A stretch of 64,000 nt of DNA from Streptomyces sp. MRC013 (GCF_023614235.1 NZ_CP094264.1:4092001-4156000), one strand, 5' to 3'. Counted from the first letter of the stretch, positions 1 to 9,372 are shown. The notes: generated by a model from the letters alone, not told the origin. Made by a program: numbers and translations.

Positions 1-743
1 CCGATGCCGGGCGCCGAGCCCCCGCCCGCCTCGGGGTCGGCCGCCGCGAGGGTCGGGACGCCGATGACCTCGCTGTCCAGGTTGACCAGGGCGCCCCCGC
101 TGTTTCCGGGGTTGATCGGCGCGGACGTCTGCACCATGTTGCCGATCGTCGCGCCCGTCCCGCCGCCGGCCCGGCCCTCGCTGACGGTGCGGCCGATCGC
201 GGAGACGATGCCCTGCGTGACGCTGCCGGACAGCCCCAGCGGCGCCCCCATGGCGAGGACGATCTGCCCGACCTCGACCTTCGCCGAGTCGCCGAACCGC
301 GCCGGGCGCACCCCCTCGGGCGGCGGGCCGTCCAGTTTGATGACGGCCAGGTCCTGCTCCGGGTAGCTGGAGACGAGCCGCGCCGCCAGGGGCTGCTCCC
401 GCGTGGCGACCGTGACGCGGAAGCTGCGGGCGGAGCCGACGACATGGGCGTTGGTCACGATGTGGCCCCGGGCGTCGTAGACGACCCCCGAGCCGAGGCT
501 CTCGCCCGCCTGGATGGTGACGACCGACGGCAGGACGTTCTTGATGACGGTCTGGTACTCGCTCTGCAGGTCGCCCGCCTGCCGCGGCGCCTGCCCGTGC
601 GCCGTGCCCGCCACGCGCGGCCCGGCCGCCGCGGGCCCGGCGGGCGGCAGGGCGGTGGTGCAGCCGCCCAGCAGGGCGGCCGCGCCCACTCCGGCGACGA
701 GGGGCAGCAGCAGCGCACGCGCACGCGGCGGTGGGAGGTCCAT
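1..743 (-). CDS. Secreted S1C (HtrA/DegP-like) serine protease, lipoprotein, C-terminus cut off by window edge
   Basis: Trypsin-fold protease acting at the outer face of the membrane, probably in protein quality control. The start is the ATG at 743. A hydrophobic leader ends in a lipobox (LLGGC, Cys28), so it is probably lipid-anchored. The catalytic triad is visible: His100 in TNAHVV, Asp131 in EQDLAVIKL and Ser215 in GNSGGALV, the S1C order and spacing. About 247 residues are present and the rest, including any PDZ domain, lies outside the window. The next gene is on the same strand 75 bp upstream. The family is clear; the substrate is unknown. Confidence 0.9.
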   Translation of the reverse strand, partial: MDLPPPRARALLLPLVAGVGAAALLGGCTTALPPAGPAAAGPRVAGTAHGQAPRQAGDLQSEYQTVIKNVLPSVVTIQAGESLGSGVVYDARGHIVTNAHVVGSARSFRVTVATREQPLAARLVSSYPEQDLAVIKLDGPPPEGVRPARFGDSAKVEVGQIVLAMGAPLGLSGSVTQGIVSAIGRTVSEGRAGGGTGATIGNMVQTSAPINPGNSGGALVNLDSEVIGVPTLAAADPEAGGGSAPGI

Positions 744-817
744 GCCCGGAGTATCGCTTCCGCCCGTTCGCGTCCGCCCGTGCAGCGCACCCGAACAGGG
801 GGTGGGACACCGCCGCG

Positions 818-2605
818 CTACCCCCGTGTCGCCAGGAACTGGGTCGCCGCCAGCTCCGCGTAGAGCGGATCGCCGGCCACCAGCTCCGCGTGGGTGCCCA
901 CCGCCCGGACCCGGCCCGCGTCCATCACCACGATCCGGTCCGCCATCGTCACCGTCGACAGCCGGTGGGCCACCACCAGCACGGTCACCTCCCGGGCCAC
1001 CTCCGCGACGACGTCCCGCAGCGCCAGCTCGTTGACCGCGTCCAACTGCGACGTCGCCTCGTCGAGCAGCAGCAGCCGCGGCCTGCGCAGCAGGGCCCGG
1101 GCCACGGCGACGCGCTGCCGCTCCCCGCCGGACAGCTTCGAGCCCCGGTGCCCCACCACGGTGTCCAGCCCGTCCGGCAGCCGCTCCACGAGCGCGTCCA
1201 GCCGCGCCCGCACGAGCACCTCCCGGACCTCCTCCTCGGTCGCGCCGGGCGCGGCGAACACGAGGTTCTCGCGGAGCGTCCCCGCCAGCACCGGGGCGTC
1301 CTGCTCGACGTACCCGATGGCGGCCCGCAGCGCGGCGACCGGCCAGTCCCGCACGTCCCTGCCGTCGACGAGGATCCGTCCGCCGGTCGCCTCGTAGAAC
1401 CGCTCCACCAGCCCGAACACGGTCGTCTTGCCCGCGCCCGAGGGCCCGACGAACGCGGTCATGCCGGGACCGGGCACCTCGAACGACACCCCGTGGTGCA
1501 CGTACGGCAGGTCCTCCCGGTACCGGAAGCGCACCTCCTCGAAGACGACCGACGCCGGTCCGGTCCCGCCCGCCGCGACGGGTTCGGCCCCCCGCTCCGG
1601 CTCCTCGACGGCCAGCCGCTCCGCCTCCTCGATCCGGGCGATCGCCGCGGACCCCACCTGGTACTGCGTCACCGCCTCGACCAGCTCCGACACCGGCTCG
1701 ATCAGGTAGAAGAGGTACAGCAGGAACGCGATCAGCTCCGCGACGGTGATCGCCCCCGACGCGACCCGTGCCCCGCCGACGCCCAGTACGGCCAGGAACG
1801 ACACCTGCACCGCGAGCCCCACCGACGACCCGGCGAGCGCCTGCCACGCGGCGGCCTTCACCCCGTGCCGCCACGCGTCGTGGGCCGCCGCCTCCACCGC
1901 GGCCGTCTCCCGCGCCTCGGCGCCCGACGCCTTCACCGTGCGGAACGCCCCGAACACCCGCTCCAGGCGGCTGGATATCTCGCCGACCGCCGCCTGCGAG
2001 CGCCGCGTCGCCTCCGCGATCCTCGGCACGGCCAGGGCGAACGCCCCGCCGATCAGCACGATCACACCGAGCGTCACACCGAGCAGGACGGCGTCCATCA
2101 GCAGCATCATCACGAGCGTGGCGAGGAACCCGAGCCCCCCGGTCGCCGCCGAGACGACCGACCGCGTCGTCACGGCCCGCAGCAGCGTCGTGTCCGAGGT
2201 GATCCGCGACATCAGGTCGCCCGGCCGGGTCCGCTCCACCTCGGCCAGCCGCAGCCGCAGCAGCCGGCCGACGAGGGAGCGGCGGGCGGCCAGCACCACC
2301 GATTCGGCGGTGCGCTCCAGCGCGTACGACCCGGCCGCCTGCACCGCGGTCCCGACGACCACCAGCGCGGTCAGGCCCAGCAGGAGGCCGGTGATCGGCT
2401 CCTCCCGCCCGAGCCGCTCCACCAGGGCCTTCGCGGCGAGCGGCTGCGCCAGCCCGGCCACGGTGCCGACCAGCGCCAGCAGCGCGCCCAGGGCGACGAC
2501 CGCGCGGTGCGGCCGGAAGTGCCGGTACAGGGCCCGCCACGTCTCGCGCGCGGGCAGCCGGGGCGCCGCGGCCCCGAGGTCGGTCGTCTCCTCAGCGGTT
2601 CCCAT
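818..2605 (-). CDS. ABC transporter, fused membrane and ATPase domains (exporter type)
   Basis: 595-residue half-transporter with an N-terminal six-helix ABC membrane domain (about residues 35-310) and a C-terminal ATPase domain. Walker A is GPSGAGKTT (about residue 388), the signature is [15 protein letters not shown] (about 490) and Walker B is LLLLDEATS (about 513), with a downstream switch His in VLVVAHRLS. This is the MsbA/LmrA-type exporter layout that works as a dimer in the cytoplasmic membrane. It stands alone, so it probably forms a homodimer. A methyltransferase lies 90 bp upstream on the same strand. The substrate cannot be read from sequence. Confidence 0.92.
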   Translation of the reverse strand: MGTAEETTDLGAAAPRLPARETWRALYRHFRPHRAVVALGALLALVGTVAGLAQPLAAKALVERLGREEPITGLLLGLTALVVVGTAVQAAGSYALERTAESVVLAARRSLVGRLLRLRLAEVERTRPGDLMSRITSDTTLLRAVTTRSVVSAATGGLGFLATLVMMLLMDAVLLGVTLGVIVLIGGAFALAVPRIAEATRRSQAAVGEISSRLERVFGAFRTVKASGAEARETAAVEAAAHDAWRHGVKAAAWQALAGSSVGLAVQVSFLAVLGVGGARVASGAITVAELIAFLLYLFYLIEPVSELVEAVTQYQVGSAAIARIEEAERLAVEEPERGAEPVAAGGTGPASVVFEEVRFRYREDLPYVHHGVSFEVPGPGMTAFVGPSGAGKTTVFGLVERFYEATGGRILVDGRDVRDWPVAALRAAIGYVEQDAPVLAGTLRENLVFAAPGATEEEVREVLVRARLDALVERLPDGLDTVVGHRGSKLSGGERQRVAVARALLRRPRLLLLDEATSQLDAVNELALRDVVAEVAREVTVLVVAHRLSTVTMADRIVVMDAGRVRAVGTHAELVAGDPLYAELAATQFLATRG

Positions 2606-2695
2606 GCCTACGGGGACGCGGAAACCCCCCCGCGCGCCTGCCCGCCGCGGACGACGGGACGCCGCGGGCGGACCCGCACGGGCGGGGGCGCGCGG

Positions 2696-3493
2696 TCAGC
2701 CGCGGACGCCGCACAGGTGCAGCAGCGCCGCCACCCCGCGGTACGGGTCGGTGCGGCCCGCCCGGTCCTCGGCGGCCAGCAGCCGCTCCAGCTCCCGCGC
2801 CGCGGGCAGCCCCTCGTCGGCGGGCACCGCGTCGGTGAAGACCCGCACGCCGTACCAGGCCTGCAGCGGCGCCGCGATCCCGGCCAGCGTGGCCATCAGC
2901 GCCCCCAGGCGGTCGGCGCGGGTCGGCGTGCCCAGCTCGCTCACATGGGTGTCCGAGTCGAACGCGGCCAGGGCGGCCGACCAGTCCCCGGCCAGCCCCG
3001 GGCGCATGGCCAGCGCGTCCGCGTTCCGCACCACCAGGGACAGCAGACCGCCGGGCGCCAGCATCCGGGCCAGCCCGGCCAGCAGGGCGTCGGGCTCGTC
3101 CACGTGCATCAGGACGCCGTGGCACAGCACGACGTCGAAGCTGCCCGGCAGGAAGTGCACGCCGGTCTCCCGGGCGTCGCCCTCGATCAAGCGGAACCGC
3201 TCGCGGATGCCGGCCGGCTCGGTCGCCAGCGCCTCGCGGGCGACCTTCAGCATCCCGGGGTCCGACTCCAGCCCGGTCACCGTGTGGCCGGCCCGGGCCA
3301 GCCGCAGGGCCTGCGTGCCCTGCCCCATGCCGACGTCGAGTATCCGCAGCCGCTGGCCCACCGGGTAGCGGGCGCCCAACTGCTCGTCCAGCTGGCGCGC
3401 CACGAGCTCCTGGCGGACGGTGTCGCGCAGTCCGCCCAGTCCGCCCAGCCACTCCGCCGCCGCGCCCCCGCACCCGAAGACCGTGGCGCTCAG
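2696..3493 (-). CDS. Class I SAM-dependent methyltransferase
   Basis: Rossmann-fold methyltransferase. Motif I is LRILDVGMGQGTQALRLA, followed by VTGLESDPGML (acidic residue contacting the SAM ribose), FDVVLCHGVLMH and LAPGGLLSLVV. The start is uncertain: homology seems to begin at LSATVFGCGG, which corresponds to a CTG codon at 3493 that overlaps the stop of the upstream DUF3043 gene and follows a GAGGAG ribosome site by about 8 bases. A longer in-frame ATG at 3679 would lie wholly inside the DUF3043 gene, and a GTG at 3403 would remove conserved residues. Translational coupling to DUF3043 is likely. The methyl acceptor is unknown. Confidence 0.8.
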   Translation of the reverse strand: MSATVFGCGGAAAEWLGGLGGLRDTVRQELVARQLDEQLGARYPVGQRLRILDVGMGQGTQALRLARAGHTVTGLESDPGMLKVAREALATEPAGIRERFRLIEGDARETGVHFLPGSFDVVLCHGVLMHVDEPDALLAGLARMLAPGGLLSLVVRNADALAMRPGLAGDWSAALAAFDSDTHVSELGTPTRADRLGALMATLAGIAAPLQAWYGVRVFTDAVPADEGLPAARELERLLAAEDRAGRTDPYRGVAALLHLCGVRG

Positions 3494-4086
3494 GGCCGCT
3501 CTCCTCGTTTGACCTGCGGCTTCGGCAGCCGGAGCCGACGCATCTGAAGCGAGCGCATCAGGGCGTACGCCACGGCGCCGCGCTTGGGCTGGTCCGGGAA
3601 GCGCTGCTTCAGCTGCTTCCTCAGGCGGATCGACAGGCCGATCGAGTCGATGACGATCAGCACGATCACACCCAGCCACAGGAGCGTGGCGATCGCCTGC
3701 ATCCGGCCGACCTGGATCACCGACAGGACGAGGATGACCACCGCCAACGGCAGGAACATCTCGGCGACGAAGAACCGCGAGTCGACGAAGTCCCGCACGA
3801 AACGGCGAACCGGCCCGCGGTCGCGGGCGGGCAGGAAGCGCTCGTCGCCGGTGGCCAGCGCCTCGCGCTGGCGGGCGAGGTCCGCACGGCGCGCCTCGCG
3901 CTGGCGGCGCATCGCCGCCTTGCGGTCGAGCGGTGGCGTCACGGCGCGGCGGCGCTGGGACTGGGCCTCGCTCCGCTTCGGAGTGGGGCGGCCCTTGGGG
4001 GCCTGCGGGTCGCGGGGCTGCTTGGAGAGGTCCGCCGTCACCTTGTCGGTGGGGGCCTTCTCATCCTTCGAACGGCTACGGAACAC
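3490..4086 (-). CDS. DUF3043 family membrane protein
   Basis: 198-residue actinobacterial protein of unknown function. The N-terminal third is basic and charged (KDEKAPTDKVTADLSKQPRD), then come two adjacent membrane segments (around FLPLAVVILVLSVIQ and LLWLGVIVLIVIDSIGL), then a basic C-terminus ending PKPQVKRGERP, typical of the family. The GTG at 4086 (VFRSRSKDEK) was chosen because family members start there; the open frame continues upstream without similarity. It is divergent from pspA, with 258 bp between them, and overlaps the downstream methyltransferase. Confidence 0.88.
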   Translation of the reverse strand: MFRSRSKDEKAPTDKVTADLSKQPRDPQAPKGRPTPKRSEAQSQRRRAVTPPLDRKAAMRRQREARRADLARQREALATGDERFLPARDRGPVRRFVRDFVDSRFFVAEMFLPLAVVILVLSVIQVGRMQAIATLLWLGVIVLIVIDSIGLSIRLRKQLKQRFPDQPKRGAVAYALMRSLQMRRLRLPKPQVKRGERP

Positions 4087-4344
4087 AAATCCCAAGGGTA
4101 CGGGGTGCCGGGCATGGACCTCGCCGCGGCGGGGAACGATCCGGCAACAGCCCGCGCCACCGCCGCCGGCCCCAGACGCCCCGACGTCCCCCTCCTCCCT
4201 GCGCCGGAGGGAAGCCGTCGGCAGTCGTCCTCGGGGAGGAGCGCGTCGGCGCTCGAACAGTGCGGTAATGGAGACAGGGCCCGTACTGTGGGTTCTGTCG
4301 GAGTGCTGCAGCCGAGTCGGTTCAGAAGGGGGCGCGCGAAGCCC

Positions 4345-5154
4345 ATGAGCGGTGTCATGAAGCGTATGGGGATGATCTTCCGCGCGAAGGCGAACAAGGC
4401 CCTGGACCGGGCCGAGGACCCGCGCGAGACCCTCGATTACTCGTACCAGAAGCAGCTGGAGCTGCTCCAGAAGGTCCGCCGCGGCGTGGCGGACGTGGCG
4501 ACCTCCCGCAAGCGCCTCGAACTCCAGCTCAACCAGTTGCAGAGCCAGTCCGCCAAGCTGGAGGACCAGGGCCGCAAGGCGCTGGCGCTCGGCCGCGAGG
4601 ACCTCGCCCGCGAGGCGCTGTCCCGGCGCGCGGCGCTGCAGCAGCAGGTGACCGACCTGGAGACGCAGCACCAGACCCTCCAGGGCGAGGAGGAGAAGCT
4701 GACGCTCGCCGCCCAGCGCCTCCAGGCCAAGGTGGACGCCTTCCGCACGAAGAAGGAGACCATCAAGGCCACGTACACGGCGGCGCAGGCCCAGACCCGC
4801 ATCGCCGAGTCCTTCTCCGGCATCTCGGAGGAGATGAGCGACGTGGGCGTCGCCGTCCAGCGCGCCGAGGACAGGACCGCGCAGCTCCAGGCCCGCGCCG
4901 GCGCCATCGACGAGCTCCTCGCCTCCGGCGCCCTCGACGACCGGTCGGGCCTCGTGAAGGACGACATCCAGGCCGAGCTGGACCGCCTGTCGGGTGGCAC
5001 GGACGTGGAACTGGAGCTCCAGCGCATGAAGGCCGAGCTGGCCGGGGGCACGACCGCGCAGCAGCAGGCCATCGAGAGCGGCGACGGCACGCGGGCACAG
5101 GACCGGGCACAGGCACAGGACCGTCAGGCACAGCCGAGGTTCGAGAAGGATTGA
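4345..5154 (+). CDS. pspA: PspA/IM30 family phage-shock protein
   Basis: 269-residue, nearly all-helical coiled-coil protein of the PspA/IM30/Vipp1 (ESCRT-III-like) family, which polymerises on the inner membrane face and protects it under stress. The N-terminal amphipathic stretch (MKRMGMIFRAKANKALDRAE) and the family motif EDPRETLDYSYQ are present, followed by long heptad-rich helices with many Gln, Arg and Glu. The ATG at 4345 is preceded by an AGAAGGGGG site; a second ATG at 4357 is possible. pspAA follows 12 bp downstream, the usual actinobacterial pair. Confidence 0.93.
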   Translation: MSGVMKRMGMIFRAKANKALDRAEDPRETLDYSYQKQLELLQKVRRGVADVATSRKRLELQLNQLQSQSAKLEDQGRKALALGREDLAREALSRRAALQQQVTDLETQHQTLQGEEEKLTLAAQRLQAKVDAFRTKKETIKATYTAAQAQTRIAESFSGISEEMSDVGVAVQRAEDRTAQLQARAGAIDELLASGALDDRSGLVKDDIQAELDRLSGGTDVELELQRMKAELAGGTTAQQQAIESGDGTRAQDRAQAQDRQAQPRFEKD

Positions 5155-5166
5155 GGACGGCGCGTC

Positions 5167-5448
5167 ATGATCGTACGGATCATGGGGGAGGGCCAGGTGA
5201 GGCTGGCCGACGGCCACCTGGCCGAACTGGACGGGCTCGACGAGGAACTGCTCGCCGAGGTGGAGACCGGTGACGGCGCCGGCTTCCGGCGGACCCTCCA
5301 CGCCCTCCTGGACCGCGTCCGGGAGCTGGGCGAGCCGCTCCCGGACGACTCCCTGGAGCCCTCCGAACTCATCCTCCCGTCGCCGGACGCCACCCTGGAG
5401 GAGGTCCGCTCCCTCCTCTCCGGCGGAGGGCTGATCCCTCCGCCGTAG
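5167..5448 (+). CDS. pspAA: PspA-associated protein PspAA
   Basis: 93-residue PspAA-domain protein starting MIVRIMGEGQVRLAD, the usual length and N-terminus of the family. It is a small acidic cytoplasmic protein with a Leu/Glu/Asp pattern through the middle and the conserved SELILPSPDATLEEVRSLL end. The gene lies 12 bp after pspA, so the two are probably co-transcribed. The family is thought to work with PspA in envelope stress; the biochemical role is not established. Confidence 0.88.
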   Translation: MIVRIMGEGQVRLADGHLAELDGLDEELLAEVETGDGAGFRRTLHALLDRVRELGEPLPDDSLEPSELILPSPDATLEEVRSLLSGGGLIPPP

Positions 5449-5549
5449 CGCCCCGGGGCGGCGCCCGGCCCACGTCGCCGACCCCTCCGACGGGGCGGGA
5501 CCACCGGGCGCCCGCGGGCCGGTCCTCCCCGGTCGGCACCCGCGCGGGC

Positions 5550-5570
5550 CGGGCCACGGCGCGTGGCCCG
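5550..5570. terminator. Stem-loop between convergent pspAA and nadA
   Basis: Perfect 9-bp inverted repeat (CGGGCCACG / CGTGGCCCG) with a 3-base loop, lying in the 213-bp gap where pspAA (+) and nadA (-) converge. It has no T-run, as is common in Streptomyces, and could stop transcription from both sides. Confidence 0.5.
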
Positions 5571-5661
5571 GTGCCCGCGCCGCGCGGCCGGCCGCCGTCG
5601 CGTACGGGCCGGGCCCGCCCGGCGGCGGACCCGGGGACCCGGGACGGGCCCGGCGCCGCGC

Positions 5662-6849
5662 CTACGGCAGGGCCAGCATCCGCTCGAGCGCCAGCTTGGC
5701 GAAGCTCTCCGTCTCGCGGTCGACCTGGATCCGGTTGACCACGTTGCCCTCCGCGAGCGACTCCAGCGCCCACACCAGGTGCGGCAGGTCGATCCGGTTC
5801 ATGGTGGAGCAGAAGCAGACGGTCCGGTCGAGGAAGACGACCTCCTTGCCCTCGGGGGCGAACCGGTTCGCGAGGCGCCGCACCAGGTTCAGCTCCGTGC
5901 CGACGGCCCACTTCGACCCGGCGGGCGCCGCCTCCAGGGTCCTGATGATGTACTCGGTCGAGCCCACGTGGTCGGCGGCGGCGACGACCTCGTGCCGGCA
6001 CTCCGGGTGCACCAGCACGTTGACGCCCGGGATGCGCTCGCGGACCTCGTCGACCGAGTCCAGCGAGAAGCGGCCGTGCACGGAGCAGTGGCCGCGCCAC
6101 AGGATCATCCGCGCGCCGCGCAGCTGCTCGGGGGTCAGCCCGCCGCCGGGCCGGTGCGGGTTGTAGACGACGCAGTCGTCGGGGGACATGCCCATGTCGC
6201 GGACCGCGGTGTTGCGGCCGAGGTGCTGGTCGGGCAGGAACAGGACCTTCTCGCCCTGCTCGAAGGCCCAGCGCAGGGCGCGCTCGGCGTTGGAGGAGGT
6301 GCAGATCGTACCGCCGTGCTTGCCGGTGAACGCCTTGATGTCGGCGGAGGAGTTCATGTACGAGACCGGTACGGTCACGTCCGCGACGCCCGCCTCGCCC
6401 AGCACGTCCCAGCACTCGGCGACCTGCTCGGCGGTGGCCATGTCGGCCATGGAGCAGCCCGCCGCCAGGTCCGGCAGGACGACCTTCTGGTCGTCGCCGG
6501 TCAGGATGTCCGCCGACTCGGCCATGAAGTGCACACCGCAGAAGACGATGTACTCCGCCTCGGGCCGGGCGGCCGCGTCCCGGGCGAGCTTGAAGGAGTC
6601 GCCCGTGACGTCCGCGAACTGGATGACCTCGTCGCGCTGGTAGTGGTGGCCGAGGACGAAGACCTTGTCCCCGAGCCTCGCCTTGGCCGCGCGGGCGCGC
6701 TCCACCAGGTCCGGGTCGGACGGGGAGGGGAGGTCGCCGGGGCACTCGACGCCCCGCTCGCTCTTGGGGTCGGCCTCGCGGCCGAGCAGCAGCAGGGCGA
6801 GCGGCGTCGGCTGGACATCCAGGGGCTGGGCGGTGGTCACGTCACGCAC
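5662..6849 (-). CDS. nadA: Quinolinate synthase NadA
   Basis: Makes quinolinate from iminoaspartate and dihydroxyacetone phosphate in de novo NAD synthesis, using a [4Fe-4S] cluster. The 395-residue length fits the long-type family. Seen in sequence: VLGHHYQRDEVIQFAD (substrate site), Cys104 in IVFCGVHFMAES, a Cys in HPECRHEV (about residue 282) and a Cys in the VCFCSTMNR segment (about 343); these three regions supply the cluster ligands in the family. No nadB or nadC lies beside it here. An unusually AT-rich upstream region precedes it. Confidence 0.96.
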   Translation of the reverse strand: MRDVTTAQPLDVQPTPLALLLLGREADPKSERGVECPGDLPSPSDPDLVERARAAKARLGDKVFVLGHHYQRDEVIQFADVTGDSFKLARDAAARPEAEYIVFCGVHFMAESADILTGDDQKVVLPDLAAGCSMADMATAEQVAECWDVLGEAGVADVTVPVSYMNSSADIKAFTGKHGGTICTSSNAERALRWAFEQGEKVLFLPDQHLGRNTAVRDMGMSPDDCVVYNPHRPGGGLTPEQLRGARMILWRGHCSVHGRFSLDSVDEVRERIPGVNVLVHPECRHEVVAAADHVGSTEYIIRTLEAAPAGSKWAVGTELNLVRRLANRFAPEGKEVVFLDRTVCFCSTMNRIDLPHLVWALESLAEGNVVNRIQVDRETESFAKLALERMLALP

Positions 6850-6864
6850 CCTTTCTACTGAGCC

Positions 6865-6925
6865 TTTTCGTCTAATTGACGTTATCTATCATAACCGGTT
6901 TCACGTCACTTTGACGATCTCCATA
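6865..6925 (-). promoter_or_regulatory. AT-rich promoter region of nadA
   Basis: This 60-bp stretch is about half A+T in a DNA that is otherwise well over 70% G+C. It contains TATGAT (minus strand, 6888-6893), a -10-like hexamer, and short inverted elements (GTCA-3 nt-TGAC around 6905-6914, and AATTGACGTTAT). Such islands mark promoters or operators in Streptomyces. No named NAD-regulator box is recognised. Confidence 0.4.
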
Positions 6926-7084
6926 GCGTCGATGTGACGAATTCGCCTCCCGAGCACGGGCGCCCGCGCCGTCGCCGGTGTGCGAGCATGAAGGGAAGGG
7001 CCGGGCGCGGCCCGGAATGAATCGGCGACCCCGCCGGTTGCAACCGTCGGCAAGCAGTCTCCGAACAACCCGGGAGAAAAGCAG

Positions 7085-7441
7085 ATGTCCGTATCGGACG
7101 AGAAGACCACTGTCGGTGACGGCCTCATCCTGACGGACGCCGCCGCGGCCAAGGTCAAGGCCCTGCTCGACCAGGAAGGCCGCGACGACCTGGCGCTCCG
7201 CGTCGCCGTCCAGCCGGGTGGCTGTTCCGGTCTGCGCTACCAGCTCTTCTTCGACGAGCGCTCCCTCGACGGCGACGTCGTCAAGGACTTCGGCGGCGTC
7301 AAGGTCGTCACCGACCGCATGAGCGCCCCGTACCTGGGCGGCGCCTCCATCGACTTCGTCGACACGATCGAGAAGCAGGGCTTCACGATCGACAACCCGA
7401 ACGCCACGGGTTCCTGCGCCTGCGGCGACTCCTTCAGCTGA
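7085..7441 (+). CDS. erpA: A-type iron-sulfur carrier protein (HesB/IscA/ErpA family)
   Basis: 118-residue HesB-domain protein that binds and hands over Fe-S clusters. The three conserved cysteines are Cys47 in GGCSGLRYQ and Cys111 and Cys113 in the C-terminal SCACGDSFS. ATG at 7085 follows a GGGAGAA ribosome site. It is divergent from nadA, itself a [4Fe-4S] enzyme, and the neighbourhood also holds a cysteine desulfurase, which fits a role in cluster assembly. The sequence cannot tell ErpA from IscA roles; erpA is used by synteny with Rv2204c. Confidence 0.93.
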   Translation: MSVSDEKTTVGDGLILTDAAAAKVKALLDQEGRDDLALRVAVQPGGCSGLRYQLFFDERSLDGDVVKDFGGVKVVTDRMSAPYLGGASIDFVDTIEKQGFTIDNPNATGSCACGDSFS

Positions 7442-7462
7442 CCCGCTGACGCCCGCCCGCGG

Positions 7463-7510
7463 GGAAGGCGGCGGTCCCGGACCCCTCCCGGTCCGGAACC
7501 GCCGCCTTCC
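7463..7510. terminator. Bidirectional terminator between convergent genes
   Basis: Long hairpin with 21-base arms (7463-7483 and 7490-7510) differing at one position, with a 6-base loop. It sits in the 72-bp gap between the end of erpA (+) and the end of the minus-strand gene at 7514, so it can serve both. Confidence 0.8.
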
Positions 7511-7513
7511 GCG

Positions 7514-8929
7514 TCACTTCGCCGACGTGCCGACCCGGGGCAGCGACCGCCCGGTCGCCGCGTCCACCACGGCCCGGTCGCCGACCGGCCCGTCCAGCTC
7601 CACCGCCGCGTCCACCGGCAGCGCGATCGCGGCGCACACCCGTCCCGAACCGTCCGGGATCTCGAACAGCCGCAGCCGCACCTGCTCGGCGGTCTCCTCC
7701 GCCTTCACCAGGTACCGGCTGCACGCCCCGCCGGTGAACGCCACCCCCAGCCGCCGGTCCCGCTGCGTGTAGGGCTCGACGCGCAGCTCGGACGGCTCCG
7801 CCTTCGGGAAGAGCCGCTCCAGCGGCACCGCCGGGTAGTCGAACCGGTACGACCGCCCGTCCCGCTCGCCCTCGAACAGCCAGGTCGGCACCAGTGCCTC
7901 CCCGGTCCGCCCCACCGACGACGACAGCCCGAGCACGGCCGTGCGGATGGTGGTCACGGACTCCCGGGGGGACTTGGGCAGGTCCGTCCGCGGCTCGCAC
8001 GGGTCCGCCCCGGCCCGGTCGACCGTCCCCACGCCGGCCCCGTCGAGCGGGACGGACGTCGCGCAGCCGCCGGTACCGCCCCTCGGCCACTCCGCCCTGA
8101 CGGTCGCGTTCAGCTCCCGTACCGCCTGCTCGGCGCTGATCACCGGGTACGCGCCCCCGTGCGCCAGCCCGGCCAGCCGTCCCTCCGCGAGGACGACGCC
8201 TCCGCCGGCGTCCACGGTAAACCGCGTCTCCCACGACCGGGTGGGCAGGCCCCCGACCCGCGGGTCGGCGGTCACCAGGCGAGCCGGGCCCCGGGCCTCG
8301 GAGGACACGGCGGCGTCCGCGAGGCCCAGCGCCCTCATCAGCGGTGCGGCGGCCCGCCGCGCGGCCTCGTCGCTCACCGGGGGGCCGGCCGTCGGGTCCG
8401 CCCCGCACCGCTTGCCCGGGCGGCAGTCGTCGGTGGACGGGCCCCGCGCCTCGTACCGCCAGTCCCCCGACTCGTACACGCTGAGCGAAGGTCCCGAACC
8501 GTCCTTGTCGGGGCCGACGCGCCACCCCACCGGCCCCTTCACCGGCGCCCCGGCGAAGCCCAGCGCCTTCGCCAGCCGGGCCGCGTCCGCCGCCGTGGCC
8601 TTCCCCTGCGCCCGGTAGGCGTGGGCCGTCTCCGGCGCCTTCGGCAGCGCGACGCCCACCCGGTACCGCTCGTCGCCGCTCGGGTCCGGCTCGCCCGGTG
8701 CGATGCCCGGGGGCGTGCCGCCGGGGGAGGGCGAGAGGGCGGGCCCCCCGCCGCGTCCGTCCGCCGGGGCGCCGGTCCTCGCCGAGTCCGCGTCCCCGCC
8801 GCCCGTCCGGGCCACCGCCAGGTACGTCCCGCCGCCCGCGGCCAGCACCGCCGCCGCCACCAGGGCGGCGACGAGCGGCGGCCGCCGTCGGCCGGGGCCC
8901 ACGTCCGTGCTGGTCTCCATCTCGCTCAC
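7514..8929 (-). CDS. Hypothetical single-pass membrane/secreted protein
   Basis: 471-residue protein of unknown function. A short cytoplasmic N-terminus is followed by one membrane segment (PLVAALVAAAVLAAGGGTYLAV, residues about 17-38), a low-complexity Gly/Pro/Ser linker and a large outer domain. The GTG at 8929 was chosen for its GGAG ribosome site 7 bases upstream; an ATG four codons in is the alternative. The outer domain has six cysteines, including the pairs DDCRPGKRC and GGCATS, so disulfides are possible. It resembles secreted proteins often seen beside erpA in Streptomyces, but I recognise no catalytic motif. Confidence 0.8.
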   Translation of the reverse strand: MSEMETSTDVGPGRRRPPLVAALVAAAVLAAGGGTYLAVARTGGGDADSARTGAPADGRGGGPALSPSPGGTPPGIAPGEPDPSGDERYRVGVALPKAPETAHAYRAQGKATAADAARLAKALGFAGAPVKGPVGWRVGPDKDGSGPSLSVYESGDWRYEARGPSTDDCRPGKRCGADPTAGPPVSDEAARRAAAPLMRALGLADAAVSSEARGPARLVTADPRVGGLPTRSWETRFTVDAGGGVVLAEGRLAGLAHGGAYPVISAEQAVRELNATVRAEWPRGGTGGCATSVPLDGAGVGTVDRAGADPCEPRTDLPKSPRESVTTIRTAVLGLSSSVGRTGEALVPTWLFEGERDGRSYRFDYPAVPLERLFPKAEPSELRVEPYTQRDRRLGVAFTGGACSRYLVKAEETAEQVRLRLFEIPDGSGRVCAAIALPVDAAVELDGPVGDRAVVDAATGRSLPRVGTSAK

Positions 8930-9036
8930 CGCAACGCTCCTTCGTCGGTCGACGTCACCAGTCGTACTTCCCGCCTGACGGGAGACACGGGTGTGACGGG
9001 GCGGACGGGCGAGCGGTTCCGTGCGCCGTACGGGTG

Positions 9037-9243
9037 TCAGGCGCCGTACTCGGCGGTGGCGGCGATCAGCCGGACGGACGAGGGCTCCACCACCACCCCG
9101 TGGATCAGCGACGGCGGCACGGGGGCGGGGGCGGCCGCCGCGGGAGCCCGCCAGTGGGGCGCCATCCGCGCGGAGTTCCCGCGCAGCTCCGCCAGGGTGA
9201 GCTCGGGCTCCGGCCGTCCGTACGAGGCGATGTGGTCCGTCAT
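9037..9243 (-). CDS. Small hypothetical protein (68 aa)
   Basis: Short protein starting MTDHIASYGRPEPELTLAEL and ending in AEYGA. It is proline- and alanine-rich in the middle with no membrane segment. ATG at 9243 is the only good start. Codon use has strong third-position G/C, supporting it as a real gene. It stands alone on the minus strand, 107 bp before the next minus-strand gene and divergent from the kinase remnant at 9373. Function unknown. Confidence 0.6.
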   Translation of the reverse strand: MTDHIASYGRPEPELTLAELRGNSARMAPHWRAPAAAAPAPVPPSLIHGVVVEPSSVRLIAATAEYGA

Positions 9244-9372
9244 ACCGGCACCGTACGCACACCGCCTCCGACCGAGAAGACCTCCTATCGGGTGTTTTCC
9301 TCGGTCCGCCACCACCCCGTGAGCCCCGAGGGCGTGAGCCGTCCCGTCCGCGCCCCCCGGGAGCCTCCCGCC

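Noticed and set aside
3494..3679. Longer methyltransferase start at ATG 3679
   Set aside because: The extra 62 codons lie entirely inside DUF3043 in another frame and show no similarity to methyltransferases.
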